Positions 7,666-15,728 are shown, counted from the stretch's first letter. The stretch is 64,000 nt of DNA from Sphingomonas jinjuensis (GCF_014197105.1 NZ_JACIEV010000010.1:1-64000), one strand, 5' to 3'. The notes: generated by a model from the letters alone, not told the origin. Numbers and translations are program-made.

Positions 7666-7866
7666 ATGAGCCTGCAGGTCGCGATCATGTACGCGGTCGC
7701 CGCGGTCCTGGCGCTGGTCGGCGCCGGGCTGTTGCTCGCACTCGCGCGACCGCGCGGCCCCGCCGCGGTCTATGTCTTCCGCATGGTCGGCATCATGGCG
7801 CTCGCCGGCGGTGTCGTCCTCGCCTTTTCGGCCACCGCGATGTGGAACTGGAGCCTCCAGCCATGA
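7666..7866 (+). CDS. Small two-helix membrane protein
   Basis: A 66-residue protein consisting of two hydrophobic helices (about 4-26 and 36-58) with a basic loop between them. I chose the ATG at 7666 because GAGGA precedes it; an in-frame ATG at 7645 would add seven charged residues and lacks a site. It ends 46 bases before nrdB and may share its transcript. I recognise no family. Confidence 0.6.
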   Translation: MSLQVAIMYAVAAVLALVGAGLLLALARPRGPAAVYVFRMVGIMALAGGVVLAFSATAMWNWSLQP

Positions 7867-7912
7867 TCGCCGCGGCCCTCCCCTTCACCCTCTTCGTCCC
7901 GGAGTAATCCTC

Positions 7913-8977
7913 ATGTCCCTCCTCCATGCCTCCAAGCAGTACAAGCCGTTCGAATACCCCTGGGCGTTCGAATATTGGAAGCGTCAGCAGCAGCTCCACT
8001 GGCTCCCCGAAGAGGTGCCGCTGGGCGAGGACTGCCGCGACTGGGCGCAGAAGCTGACCGAGCATGAGCGTAACCTGCTCACGCAGATCTTCCGCTTCTT
8101 CACCCAGGCCGATGTCGAGGTGCAGGACTGCTATCATGAGAAATACGGCCGCGTGTTCAAGCCGACCGAGGTCAAGATGATGCTGACCGCGTTCAGCAAC
8201 ATGGAGACGGTCCACATCGCCGCCTACAGCCACCTGCTCGACACCATCGGCATGCCCGAGAGCGAATATGGCGCCTTCCTCGAATATGCCGAGCTGAAGG
8301 ACAAGCACGACTATCTGCAGAACTTCGGCGTCGACACCGACGAGGATATCGCGCGCACGCTGGCGATGTTTGGCGGCTTCACCGAAGGCGTCCAGCTGTT
8401 CGCCAGCTTCGCGATGCTGATGAACTTCCCGCGCTTCAACAAGATGAAGGGCATGGGCCAAATCGTCAGCTGGTCGGTGCGCGACGAGAGCCTTCATTGC
8501 GAAGGCATCATCAAGCTGTTCCACGCCTTCACCAAGGAGCGCAACTGCCTGACCAAGGCGGTGAAGGACGACATCGCCGACGTCTGCCAGACGACGATCC
8601 GGCTCGAGGACAATTTCATCGACCTCGCGTTCGAGATGGGCCCGGTCAACGGCATGACCGCCAAGGACATCAAGAAGTACATCCGCTACATCGCCGACTG
8701 GCGGATGGGCCAGCTCGGACTGAAGCCGATCTACATGATCGACGAGCACCCGATCCCCTGGCTCACCCCGCTGCTCAACGGCGTCGAGCACGCCAACTTC
8801 TTCGAAACCCGCGCTACGGAGTATTCGAAGGCAGCGACCCGCGGCCAGTGGAACGACGTGTGGGACAGCTTCGACAAGCGCAAGAAGGCCAAGGGCGTGG
8901 CGACTGGCGCGGTGGCGAACGACGGGACGGAAGAGTCGGGGGACATGTTCTCGCGCGCTGGGGTCGCAGCGGAGTAA
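7913..8977 (+). CDS. nrdB: Class Ia ribonucleoside-diphosphate reductase, small subunit
   Basis: A 354-residue R2 subunit that holds the diiron site and generates the tyrosyl radical. Ligands visible by family pattern are D67 (or E69), E98 and H101 in METVHIAAY, E158 in GGFTEG, and E192 and H195 in RDESLH. The radical tyrosine is Y105, four residues after H101, which marks a tyrosyl-radical type rather than a manganese/iron-phenylalanine type. It has no N-terminal ATP-cone, so neither subunit here carries one. GGAG lies eight bases upstream of the ATG. Confidence 0.95.
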   Translation: MSLLHASKQYKPFEYPWAFEYWKRQQQLHWLPEEVPLGEDCRDWAQKLTEHERNLLTQIFRFFTQADVEVQDCYHEKYGRVFKPTEVKMMLTAFSNMETVHIAAYSHLLDTIGMPESEYGAFLEYAELKDKHDYLQNFGVDTDEDIARTLAMFGGFTEGVQLFASFAMLMNFPRFNKMKGMGQIVSWSVRDESLHCEGIIKLFHAFTKERNCLTKAVKDDIADVCQTTIRLEDNFIDLAFEMGPVNGMTAKDIKKYIRYIADWRMGQLGLKPIYMIDEHPIPWLTPLLNGVEHANFFETRATEYSKAATRGQWNDVWDSFDKRKKAKGVATGAVANDGTEESGDMFSRAGVAAE

Positions 8978-9028
8978 TATCTAGTCCGCTAATGAGGCAG
9001 CCCATACCTGCAAATTAAGAGTGAAGCA

Positions 9029-9946
9029 ATGCCCGATGGTGGATTTCAAGCGATAGACAAAGTAAAGGTTCCGTTTGCGAACTATGATATTGTTGTCTAT
9101 TTTGGTGTCGGCATTGCCTCCTTGCCATTCGTCAATAGATACGTTTTGGACGGCGGAAAGAGTAAGTTTCCCTCCCTCTTCACTGCTTTTGATGATCCAA
9201 TCATCAACACTACAATATCAATAGTAGCATTGATATTTGCTACATATATTCTTGGCCATGGCATTGCGATACTTGCCGGGTCGTTTATTGAACAGTTTGT
9301 ATTTCAAACCGTCGGGCAGCCATCTCGCTTCATTGCCGATGTAGCAAAAGCACATTCCGAGCCCGGACATATGAGGCGGATGATCAAACAGTCACTGAAA
9401 AAGTCCTATCGAAACCATCCCAAGTTCATTGATTTGGCTCGCCTCGCATTCCATATTCCCGCGATCCCCATTTACCTCATGATGTACTGGATTGGTTTCT
9501 ATGACTTTTACGAGAGTAAAATAAGTTCGTATATTATATTGCGAGTGCAAAGCCGCCTTGAGAGGTGCTTCGACTACCCAAGCCAGATTTTCAGCGATAC
9601 AAGATGGTTCAAGATCGTAGAGTATTCTTGCGCTAATGATCATCCAGTTGCGCTATCGCGAATGTATAACTATCTAGTCATTTATGGACTATTTCGCTCT
9701 ACTAGCTTTTTGCTTCTTTGTTGTGTTTGGTGTGAATGGTTTTATTTTTTCGACAGGGGTGGCTTAGGTTTCTTCGACCCACGGGGTAGCGGATATCTAT
9801 CGATCAGACTTGCGATCGTATATTCGTCATACTTGATATCTCTAATCGGCTATATGAAGTTCAGTCGTCGATATACTGAGGAAGCGACCTTAGCCTTCGC
9901 GCTATCAAAGGTCTTCGATATTTCGGGCAGCACAAAAGCTGCCTAG
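9029..9946 (+). CDS. Orphan multi-pass membrane protein in an AT-rich island
   Basis: A 305-residue protein with about four hydrophobic segments (near 20-40, 55-85, 145-165 and 215-285) and a soluble stretch between 95 and 140. Base composition and codon choice differ sharply from the neighbours: many AT-ending codons such as ata, aat and tta occur, which are nearly absent elsewhere. This points to recent transfer. A motif RMYNYLVIYGLFRS lies near residue 210. The ribosome site is weak. I recognise no family; a stand-alone accessory or defence-type protein is possible but unsupported. Confidence 0.65.
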   Translation: MPDGGFQAIDKVKVPFANYDIVVYFGVGIASLPFVNRYVLDGGKSKFPSLFTAFDDPIINTTISIVALIFATYILGHGIAILAGSFIEQFVFQTVGQPSRFIADVAKAHSEPGHMRRMIKQSLKKSYRNHPKFIDLARLAFHIPAIPIYLMMYWIGFYDFYESKISSYIILRVQSRLERCFDYPSQIFSDTRWFKIVEYSCANDHPVALSRMYNYLVIYGLFRSTSFLLLCCVWCEWFYFFDRGGLGFFDPRGSGYLSIRLAIVYSSYLISLIGYMKFSRRYTEEATLAFALSKVFDISGSTKAA

Positions 9947-9966
9947 ATAGCATTTCATCGCTGTTG

Positions 9967-10380
9967 CTACCGCTCCCCCTCAAACCCCAACCGCGTGATC
10001 CCCGCGCGCTTCACCGCAGCCAGCGTCTGGTCGAAGCGTTCGTAGCGCGCCTCGGGGTCGGTGCGCATCACCAGCGAGGCTTGCGGGTCGGTGGCGATCG
10101 GGCTCAGCCGGGCGGTCAATCCCGCCTCGTCGACCGCGACCCCGTCGAGGCGCAGAGCCCCGGCGCTGGTCAGTTCCAGGCGGTGCATCGCCAGCGGCTT
10201 GGCGGGATCGGGGTTGGGCTGCGGCAGGTCGAGCGGCACTTCGTGCGTCAGCGCGGGCAGCGACATTAGGAACACGACCAGCAGCACCAGCATCACGTCG
10301 ATCAGCGGCGTGATGTTGAGGTCCGCGATCGGCGCATCCGCGTCGGCGGTCAGAGCGCGGGTGGGAGCGAAACGGCGCAT
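9967..10380 (-). CDS. ExbD/TolR-type biopolymer transport protein
   Basis: A 137-residue inner-membrane protein with a short cytoplasmic N-terminus, one membrane helix (about 22-43, NITPLIDVMLVLLVVF) and a periplasmic domain. The aspartate in LIDVML is the conserved proton-pathway residue of ExbD/TolR. Such proteins normally work with an ExbB/TolQ partner to energise TonB or Tol systems; no exbB or tonB lies nearby, so the partner must be elsewhere. GAAGGAG precedes the ATG. A promoter with a palindromic operator lies directly upstream. Confidence 0.85.
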   Translation of the reverse strand: MRRFAPTRALTADADAPIADLNITPLIDVMLVLLVVFLMSLPALTHEVPLDLPQPNPDPAKPLAMHRLELTSAGALRLDGVAVDEAGLTARLSPIATDPQASLVMRTDPEARYERFDQTLAAVKRAGITRLGFEGER

Positions 10381-10403
10381 GGCGTGTCTCCTTCGTGATG
10401 TTT

Positions 10404-10436
10404 TGTGATACCATCACATAGCCGGTTGGTCGTCAA
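10404..10436 (-). promoter_or_regulatory. Promoter and palindromic operator of the exbD-like gene
   Basis: Minus strand: -35 TTGACG (10436-10431), a 17-bp spacer, -10 TGGTAT (10413-10408). A perfect palindrome, TGTGAT-N3-ATCACA (10404-10418), covers the -10, and a further half-site CATCACG lies at about 10394-10400. The layout suggests a repressor that occludes the polymerase. The regulator is not in the window. Confidence 0.5.
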
Positions 10437-10463
10437 GGAGGTTCACGCGGAGGCGCGGCGTTA

Positions 10464-10710
10464 GGTTCGCGCGAAGACGCGAAGGCGCGAAGAGGGTCGG
10501 TGGCTGGGCCGATGCCCGGGCGCCCGCCGCCCTCGTCGCCGTCTCCTGCGCCCGCCACCCTCGTCATCCCCGCGCAGGTGGGGATCCATCGTCGCTGTCC
10601 ACTGTGGGTCTCACTCCCGTGCCAGGATTATGGATCCTCGCCTGCGCGGAAATGACGGAGGAATGCGACCACGCGCCCCCTCTTCGCGCCTTCGCGCCTT
10701 CGCGCGAACC
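10464..10710. repeat. Nested inverted repeats
   Basis: Outer arms 10464-10496 and 10678-10710 are inverted copies that differ at one of 33 positions (words such as GGTTCGCGCGAAG). Inner arms 10562-10589 and 10630-10657 are a second, unrelated pair, 24 of 28 identical, of the CGTCAT..CCGCGCAGG..GGATCCAT type that is widespread in proteobacterial genomes. One palindromic element appears to sit inside another. A partial third copy of the outer repeat lies at 10743-10775. No gene is present from 10437 to 10903. Confidence 0.8.
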
Positions 10711-10903
10711 ATCATCACCCACCCCCCACCACGCGCCCGAAACCCTCCGCGCCTCCGCGCGAACCATCATCACCCCCGGAAGCGCAGCCGTCGCCCGCCA
10801 GGCACCCCATCCAACAAGCACGAAGGCGAAAACAAACGCTGTCCTACACGCCAAAGCCCGTATAGCTGGTCCGGCTCCTTCGACCACGACAGGAGCCACG
10901 ACC

Positions 10904-11509
10904 ATGAAGCCCAGCAAGCACGCCATCGGCGAACGTGCCGAGCCGGCCGCCCAGCCCCGGCCGGCAACCGACCCCAGCTTCGTCGACGATCTCGAGCCCG
11001 TCCCCGTCCGCACCCGTTGGCGCGGCTGGTCGGCAGAGCGGCAGCGCGAATTCCTGATCGCGCTGGCGGAAACCGGCTCGATCAGCATGGCCTGCAATCA
11101 GGTGAAGATGACGTCGCGCTCCGCCTATCGCCTGCGCCAGCGGCCCGACGCCGCCGCCTTCGCGCGCGCCTGGGACGATGCGCTGCGCATCGCGACGACG
11201 CGACTGACGACGCTCGCCTATGAGCGCGCGGTCCGCGGCACGCTGACCGAGACGTTCGACCAGTTCGGCAACCTCACCGGCCAGCGCCGCACGCCGTCGG
11301 ACAAGCTGTTGATGTTCCTGCTCGGCCACCTGCTGCCCGCGGGTCGTCCCGGCGATCGCTGGCCGGGGTTGCAGGAATTGGGCACGGCGCGGCTCGCCGA
11401 TTTCCCCGCCAGCCTCGCCGCGCTGACCGACAGCGATACGGAGATCGTCCCCTATCGGGCGGAGGATTTCTACGGCGATCCGCCCCACGATCCCGCGGAC
11501 TGCACGTGA
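10904..11509 (+). CDS. Helix-turn-helix protein, terminase-small-subunit-like
   Basis: A 201-residue soluble protein. The core (about 40-100) contains a helix-turn-helix reading ALAETGSISMACNQVKMTSR followed by SAYRLRQRPDAAAFARAWDD, a pattern seen in phage terminase small subunits and in chromosomal HTH proteins of sphingomonads. AGGAG lies nine bases before the ATG. The frame stays open upstream into the repeat region, but that extension is repeat-derived and unlikely to be translated. No phage genes are adjacent. The DNA target is unknown. Confidence 0.7.
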   Translation: MKPSKHAIGERAEPAAQPRPATDPSFVDDLEPVPVRTRWRGWSAERQREFLIALAETGSISMACNQVKMTSRSAYRLRQRPDAAAFARAWDDALRIATTRLTTLAYERAVRGTLTETFDQFGNLTGQRRTPSDKLLMFLLGHLLPAGRPGDRWPGLQELGTARLADFPASLAALTDSDTEIVPYRAEDFYGDPPHDPADCT

Positions 11510-11527
11510 CGGCGACGGACGCACCCT

Positions 11528-11581
11528 CGCGCGCGCACGCGAGAGAGTGCGACTTTTGGGAACTTCGGGTATCGGGCTACC
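11528..11581. repeat. 54-bp dispersed repeat, copy 1
   Basis: Shares about 45 of 54 positions with 38143-38196. Features are a CGCGCGCGCACGCG block, the word TGCGACTTT and a GGAACTTCGGGTAT block followed by TACC. It lies between the ends of two convergent genes and overlaps the last bases of the HNH gene. Its hairpin is imperfect compared with copy 2. Confidence 0.7.
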
Positions 11582-11915
11582 GGCTGCGGCGGGTCGGCGC
11601 GTGGAAGTCGGCGGGCTTGTCGGCGATCCAGCGCAGGAAGCGGGCGATCGCCGGCTCGCCGCGCAGCGCATCGAGCGTGCCGAGCCGCGCCAGCTCGGCG
11701 TTGGCCAGCGTCGCGTGGATCGTGCGGTGGCAGATCGGGTGGACCGGCTCGGTCTCGCGCCCGCCCTCGCTCTTGGGGACGACATGGTGCCACTCGGTCT
11801 GGGCACCCAGCGGCCGGCCGCACAGCGCGCAGGGGCCCGGCGCCTCGGCGACCGCGCGCGCCGCCAGCGCCGCTGCCGCGGCCAAGCCTTGCCTACGCCG
11901 CACCCTGCCCGTCAC
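11577..11915 (-). CDS. HNH endonuclease
   Basis: A small nuclease-type protein of about 112 residues. The zinc and HNH signature is visible as CALCGRP, WHHVVPKSEGG and HPICHRTIHATL. The frame is open to 12101, but that would run opposite to the next gene. I place the start at the GTG at 11915, preceded by GGAAG; the ATG at 11963 would collide with the start of the plus-strand gene at 11962. The C-terminus falls in the dispersed repeat. A lone HNH gene next to a terminase-like HTH gene may be a phage remnant. Confidence 0.7.
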   Translation of the reverse strand: MTGRVRRRQGLAAAAALAARAVAEAPGPCALCGRPLGAQTEWHHVVPKSEGGRETEPVHPICHRTIHATLANAELARLGTLDALRGEPAIARFLRWIADKPADFHAPTRRSR

Positions 11916-11961
11916 CCTTCGCGCTTCCCATGCGTTGACCGATCCCGACAGGAGAGATGGC

Positions 11962-12108
11962 ATGACCGAGAAGAAGGGCAAGGGCAGCGACACCGCCCAG
12001 CGCGCCAACGCCAAGGCCGCGAAGGACGGCGAGAAGAACCCCCGCAAGAGCTCGGCGGCGCAGGCCGAGCTCGGCAAGAAGGGCGGCAAGGCGGCCGCCA
12101 AGAAATAG
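11962..12108 (+). CDS. Small lysine/alanine-rich basic protein
   Basis: A 48-residue, highly basic and hydrophilic protein ending in GKKGGKAAAKK. AGGAG lies nine bases upstream of the ATG. The Lys-Ala composition suggests nucleic-acid contact or a disordered stress protein, but I recognise no defined family. It follows the HNH gene head-to-head and is monocistronic. Confidence 0.55.
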   Translation: MTEKKGKGSDTAQRANAKAAKDGEKNPRKSSAAQAELGKKGGKAAAKK

Positions 12109-12131
12109 GCGGCTCGGCGTTTCGGGCGGGG

Positions 12132-12539
12132 CTAGGGAATGACGTGGCAGTCGACGCCGCGGCGGCCCGGCCCGTCGAACACCGCCTCGCGCCCGCTGCC
12201 GCGCAGCGAATAGCCGCCGGCGGCGTAATGGATGCCCGAGGCGGCGGGCTGCTGGCGCAGCGTCATCGCCTTGCCCCTGTCCAGCCACACGCGGGCGTTC
12301 TGCGCGACGTTGTCGAACTCGACCGTCATCGTCGCAGCCCCGCAGCGATAGCGAGCCGAGACGGTGGGCGGCATGTCGAAGGCGGCCAGCTTCGACGCGC
12401 CGGGCCTCGCCGCCGCATAGCCGGCGATGTCGCGCTCCGCACGCTTGGCGGCGGCGTTCAGGTCGGCGCTATCCGTCGTCGCTTCGCCGTCGGTACAACC
12501 GACCAACAGCGCGAGCGACGCCAGGGACCAATGGCGCAT
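12132..12539 (-). CDS. MliC-like lipoprotein (C-type lysozyme inhibitor family)
   Basis: A 135-residue lipoprotein with the lipobox LLVGC, so the acylated cysteine is residue 15. The C-terminal 75 residues fit the MliC/PliC pattern: YRCGAATMTVEFDN, a VWLDRG strand, LRQQPAASGIHYAAGGYSL and FDGPGRRGVDC. The two cysteines would form the family disulfide. MliC proteins bind and inhibit host C-type lysozyme in the periplasm. The ATG at 12539 is chosen for its GGGAG site; the one at 12557 has none. The inhibitor role is inferred from family resemblance. Confidence 0.75.
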   Translation of the reverse strand: MRHWSLASLALLVGCTDGEATTDSADLNAAAKRAERDIAGYAAARPGASKLAAFDMPPTVSARYRCGAATMTVEFDNVAQNARVWLDRGKAMTLRQQPAASGIHYAAGGYSLRGSGREAVFDGPGRRGVDCHVIP

Positions 12540-12621
12540 GGTCGTCTCCCTCGGCATCGATGCCCAGCCGATGCACGATCGAATGCGCCATGATATTGAT
12601 CGAGATCAGCGGCAGTGGAGA

Positions 12622-12966
12622 TTACGGGCGAAGCGCCGCATCGTCGGTGTCGCCCAGCTCGTCCTCGTCGACGCTGCCGTCGTCGAACTCGTCCTGGACG
12701 TCGTCTTCCGCGATGGCGGTGTCGCGCATCGTCGCCTCGCTGTCCTCTTCGCCCGTTTCTTCGGAATCGAGGTCGAGTTCGTCGATATTCTCGTCCTCGA
12801 CATCGTCGTCGCCGAGGTCGGGGTCGAGATCGGTCAGGACGACGCCGTCGGTCGGTCCGTCGCGGGTCGCCTCCAGGATCTCGGCACGCTGGCTTTCGTC
12901 ATAGCCTTCCTCGTCCCAGCCGTCGTCGCCACTGCCGATCCCGGGAACCTGGTGTCCGCCCATCAT
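12622..12966 (-). CDS. Extremely acidic small protein
   Basis: A 114-residue protein in which about 45 residues are Asp or Glu, with almost no hydrophobic core; it is probably disordered. AGGAGG lies just before two consecutive ATG codons (12966 or 12963). I recognise no family. Possible roles include cation buffering or mimicry of nucleic-acid charge, neither supported beyond composition. Confidence 0.7.
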   Translation of the reverse strand: MMGGHQVPGIGSGDDGWDEEGYDESQRAEILEATRDGPTDGVVLTDLDPDLGDDDVEDENIDELDLDSEETGEEDSEATMRDTAIAEDDVQDEFDDGSVDEDELGDTDDAALRP

Positions 12967-13018
12967 TACCTCCTGCGATTGTCTAGGAAGCGAACGGCGG
13001 CGGGGGTGCCCGGGTTCC

Positions 13019-14254
13019 TTAGACCGGCCGATACAGCCTACCGCGCTCGGTAATGGCGACGATGACGAACGAGATGATCCCGCAGATCAGGAACCCCGCC
13101 TCCAGTGGCCGGGTCGTGCCGTCGAACGCCTGGCCGATGACCACGCCGATGCCCGATCCCAGCAGCACGCTCACGAAGCCCTGCACGCTCGACGCGGTGC
13201 CGGCGATGTGGCCCATATTCTCCATCGCCATCGCCGAGAAGTTGGAGGTGGCGAGGCCGAAGCACGCCATCGTCACCGCCTGCAGCGCCAGGAACGTCCA
13301 CAGGTTCTCGATCCCTGCCAGCGCCAGCGTCAGATGGACCGCCGACAGCAGGATCAGCAGCGTCAGTGCACTGTGGCTGATCAGCCGCGTGCCCAGCCGC
13401 ATCACCAGCCGCGCGTTGGTCAGGTTCGCGATCGCCATCAGGAACGACGTCGCCGCGAACATTCCGCCCAGCCAGCTACCATGGCCGAACGTCTCCGACA
13501 CGATCTGCTGCACCGAATTGAGATAGCCGTACAAGGCGCCGAGCAGCATGCCCGAGGCGAGCGTGTAACCGAGCGACCAGCGATCGCGGACGGTCACCTC
13601 CCACCCGCCGACGATCCGCCCCACCGACAGCGGTAGCGCGTCCTCGGGCTTCAGCGTTTCGGGCATGCGCAGGTAGAACCAGGTGAACACCACGAGGCTG
13701 GCCACCGAAATCGCCCAGAAGATCCCGCGCCAGTTGGCGAAGAGCAGCACCCCCTGGCCGAAACTCGGCGCCAGGATCGGCACCAGCATGAAGACCATGA
13801 ACGCGATCGACATGACCTTCGCCATCGCCCGCCCGTGGAAACAATCGCGGACCAGCGCCACCGTCGCCACCCGCGTCGCGGCGATCAGCGCCCCGCCGAC
13901 GACTCGGGCGATCAGCAGCAGCGTAAAGCTGCCCGCCATTGCCGCCGCGGCGTTCGCCACCGCATAGCCCGCCATCGAGCACAGCAGCACCCTTCGTCGG
14001 CCGAACCGGTCGGCGAGCGGTCCATGGATGAGATGCGCCGCGCCGAAGCCGACGACGAAGGCGGTGACGACGAACTGGCGATGATTGTCCGAGTCGACGT
14101 TCAGCGCCTCCCCGATCGCGGGCAGCGCCGGCAGCATCGAATCGATCCCCAGTGCCGTCAGCGACATCAGCGCCGCCACCAGCGCAACGAACTCGACGAA
14201 GCCGATCGGCGCACCGGCCACGGCCGGCGCCTGGGTTTCTGGCTGCTGGGTCAT
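13019..14254 (-). CDS. Bcr/CflA-type MFS efflux transporter
   Basis: A 411-residue major-facilitator protein with about twelve membrane helices. Diagnostic signs are the drug:H+ antiporter motif in helix 1 (GIDSMLPALPAIGEALN) and the loop 2-3 motif LADRFGRRRVLL. The Bcr/CflA branch exports small drugs or metabolites such as bicyclomycin, chloramphenicol or sulfonamides; the substrate here cannot be told. It is divergent from the 2-oxoglutarate oxygenase gene, with 132 bp between starts. Confidence 0.88.
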   Translation of the reverse strand: MTQQPETQAPAVAGAPIGFVEFVALVAALMSLTALGIDSMLPALPAIGEALNVDSDNHRQFVVTAFVVGFGAAHLIHGPLADRFGRRRVLLCSMAGYAVANAAAAMAGSFTLLLIARVVGGALIAATRVATVALVRDCFHGRAMAKVMSIAFMVFMLVPILAPSFGQGVLLFANWRGIFWAISVASLVVFTWFYLRMPETLKPEDALPLSVGRIVGGWEVTVRDRWSLGYTLASGMLLGALYGYLNSVQQIVSETFGHGSWLGGMFAATSFLMAIANLTNARLVMRLGTRLISHSALTLLILLSAVHLTLALAGIENLWTFLALQAVTMACFGLATSNFSAMAMENMGHIAGTASSVQGFVSVLLGSGIGVVIGQAFDGTTRPLEAGFLICGIISFVIVAITERGRLYRPV

Positions 14255-14327
14255 GCGTCTTCGCTAGCGGCTGTTGCGGCGCAGCGTAACCCCGGCCGTG
14301 CGCGACATACGTATGACGCCGGGTGCA

Positions 14328-14356
14328 TTGAGGCGCAGGCCGCGTGCGCCTATACT
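14328..14356 (+). promoter_or_regulatory. Sigma-70-type promoter of the 2OG oxygenase gene
   Basis: -35 TTGAGG (14328-14333), exact 17-bp spacer, -10 TATACT (14351-14356). Predicted start is about 14363, giving a leader of about 24 bases to the ATG at 14387. Confidence 0.6.
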
Positions 14357-14386
14357 GATCCTTTCCCGTTGTTCGGACACGCAATC

Positions 14387-15343
14387 ATGCTCGACACCCC
14401 TTCCGCCGAAGTCCCCGTCCTCAGCCTGTCCGATCAGGAACGCGATCCCGATGCGTTCGCGGCGGCATTCGGCGGTTCGTTCGAGCGGTTCGGCTTCGCG
14501 ATCGTCGCCGACCATGGCGTTCCCCAGCCGCTGATCGACCGCGCCTGGGCGGAAACCGAGGCGCTGTTCGCGCTGCCCGAGGAGGAAAAGCGCGGCTATT
14601 TCGTGGCCGGCGGCGGCGGTGCGCGCGGCTACACGCCGTTCAAGACCGAGATCGCCAAGGACGCCAAGCACGTCGACCTCAAGGAATTCTGGCACGTCGG
14701 CCGCGAACTGCCCGAGGGCCATCGCTTTGCGGGCAACATGGCGCCGAACATCTGGCCGGCGCGGCCGGAGGGGTTCAAGGATACCTTCATCGAGCTGTTC
14801 GCTGCCTTCGATCGCGCCGGTGACCGATTGCTGTCGGCGATCGCCCGCCACCTGAAGCTCGCGCCCGACTGGTTCGACCCGGCGGTCAAGGACGGCAACT
14901 CGGTGCTGCGCCTGCTCCACTATCCGCCGATCCCGGTCGATGCCGAGGGCGTCCGCGCCGGCGCGCATGAGGACATCAACCTCATCACCCTGCTTCTTGG
15001 CGCCGAAGAGGCCGGGCTCGAGCTGCTCGATCGCAACACCGGCCGCTGGCTTGCGATCAAGCCGCCCGAGGGCGCGATGGTCGTCAACGTCGGCGACATG
15101 CTCCAGCGACTGACCAACAACGTCCTGCCCTCGACCACCCACCGCGTCGTCAACCCGCCGCCCGAGCGCCGCGGCCATTCGCGCTACTCGATGCCCTTTT
15201 TCCTCCACCCTGCGCCAGATTTTCTGATCGAGACGCTGCCGGGCTGCGTGACGCCGGACAATCCGAACCGTTACCCGCAGCCGATCACCGCGCATGACTA
15301 TTTGCACGAACGGCTAGTGGAGATTGGCCTGATCAAGAAGTAG
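14387..15343 (+). CDS. 2-oxoglutarate/Fe(II) oxygenase, isopenicillin-N-synthase-like
   Basis: A 318-residue cytosolic dioxygenase. An N-terminal DIOX_N-type domain (about 8-120, with FGFAIVADHGVP) precedes the double-stranded helix. Iron ligands are H194 and D196 (GAHEDINL) and H252 (STTHRVV); 2OG binding is by R266 and S268 (RYSMPF). All key residues are intact. Family members act on varied small molecules, so no substrate is assigned. The ribosome site is weak. The 3' end overlaps the convergent NTase-like gene by 11 bp. Confidence 0.85.
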   Translation: MLDTPSAEVPVLSLSDQERDPDAFAAAFGGSFERFGFAIVADHGVPQPLIDRAWAETEALFALPEEEKRGYFVAGGGGARGYTPFKTEIAKDAKHVDLKEFWHVGRELPEGHRFAGNMAPNIWPARPEGFKDTFIELFAAFDRAGDRLLSAIARHLKLAPDWFDPAVKDGNSVLRLLHYPPIPVDAEGVRAGAHEDINLITLLLGAEEAGLELLDRNTGRWLAIKPPEGAMVVNVGDMLQRLTNNVLPSTTHRVVNPPPERRGHSRYSMPFFLHPAPDFLIETLPGCVTPDNPNRYPQPITAHDYLHERLVEIGLIKK

Positions 15344-15728
15344 CGCCCAGCGCTTCGGCTCGGTCGAGGTCTTTGGCACGGCCAAAACGGTGGAGCAGGT
15401 CGATCAACTCGGCTCGGGTAGGCACATAAACGCCGCCGAGCCCGATCCGCGATCCGATCGAGACAGGCACCCACTCGCTCCGATCGCGGAGGCACAGACC
15501 TGCCATCAACTCGACCGGCAACGGCGCCGCATCCCAGCGGCTGAAGACGTCGGAACGGAACCGGGCATCGGGCCGTCCTGCCTCGACGGGTATATCGAGC
15601 GCATCGAACACGCGTGGCACGTCCTCGATATCGATGAGGATATCCACGTCGCCAACGTCGGTAGGGGCACCATGTAGCGCCACGGCTGCGCTGCCGATGA
15701 CCCACCACGGCTTCATCGCACCCGTCAT
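15333..15728 (-). CDS. Nucleotidyltransferase-fold protein
   Basis: A 131-residue protein with the nucleotidyltransferase-type signature GSAAVALHG (12-20) followed by DVGDVDILID (24-33), giving the GS and DxD elements that bind nucleotide and metal. Proteins of this size and style are often annotated as nucleotidyltransferase-like or antitoxin-like; no toxin or HEPN partner is adjacent. The ATG at 15728 is the most plausible start but has no clear ribosome site; the ATG at 15716 is an alternative. Confidence 0.65.
   Translation of the reverse strand: MTGAMKPWWVIGSAAVALHGAPTDVGDVDILIDIEDVPRVFDALDIPVEAGRPDARFRSDVFSRWDAAPLPVELMAGLCLRDRSEWVPVSIGSRIGLGGVYVPTRAELIDLLHRFGRAKDLDRAEALGATS

Noticed and set aside
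10604..10903. Upstream extension of the HTH gene by 100 codons
   Set aside because: The extension is translated palindromic repeat; the ATG at 10904 has an AGGAG site.
10904..11915. Prophage remnant suggested by terminase-like HTH and HNH genes
   Set aside because: No portal, capsid, integrase or attachment repeats are nearby. Both gene types also occur alone in chromosomes.
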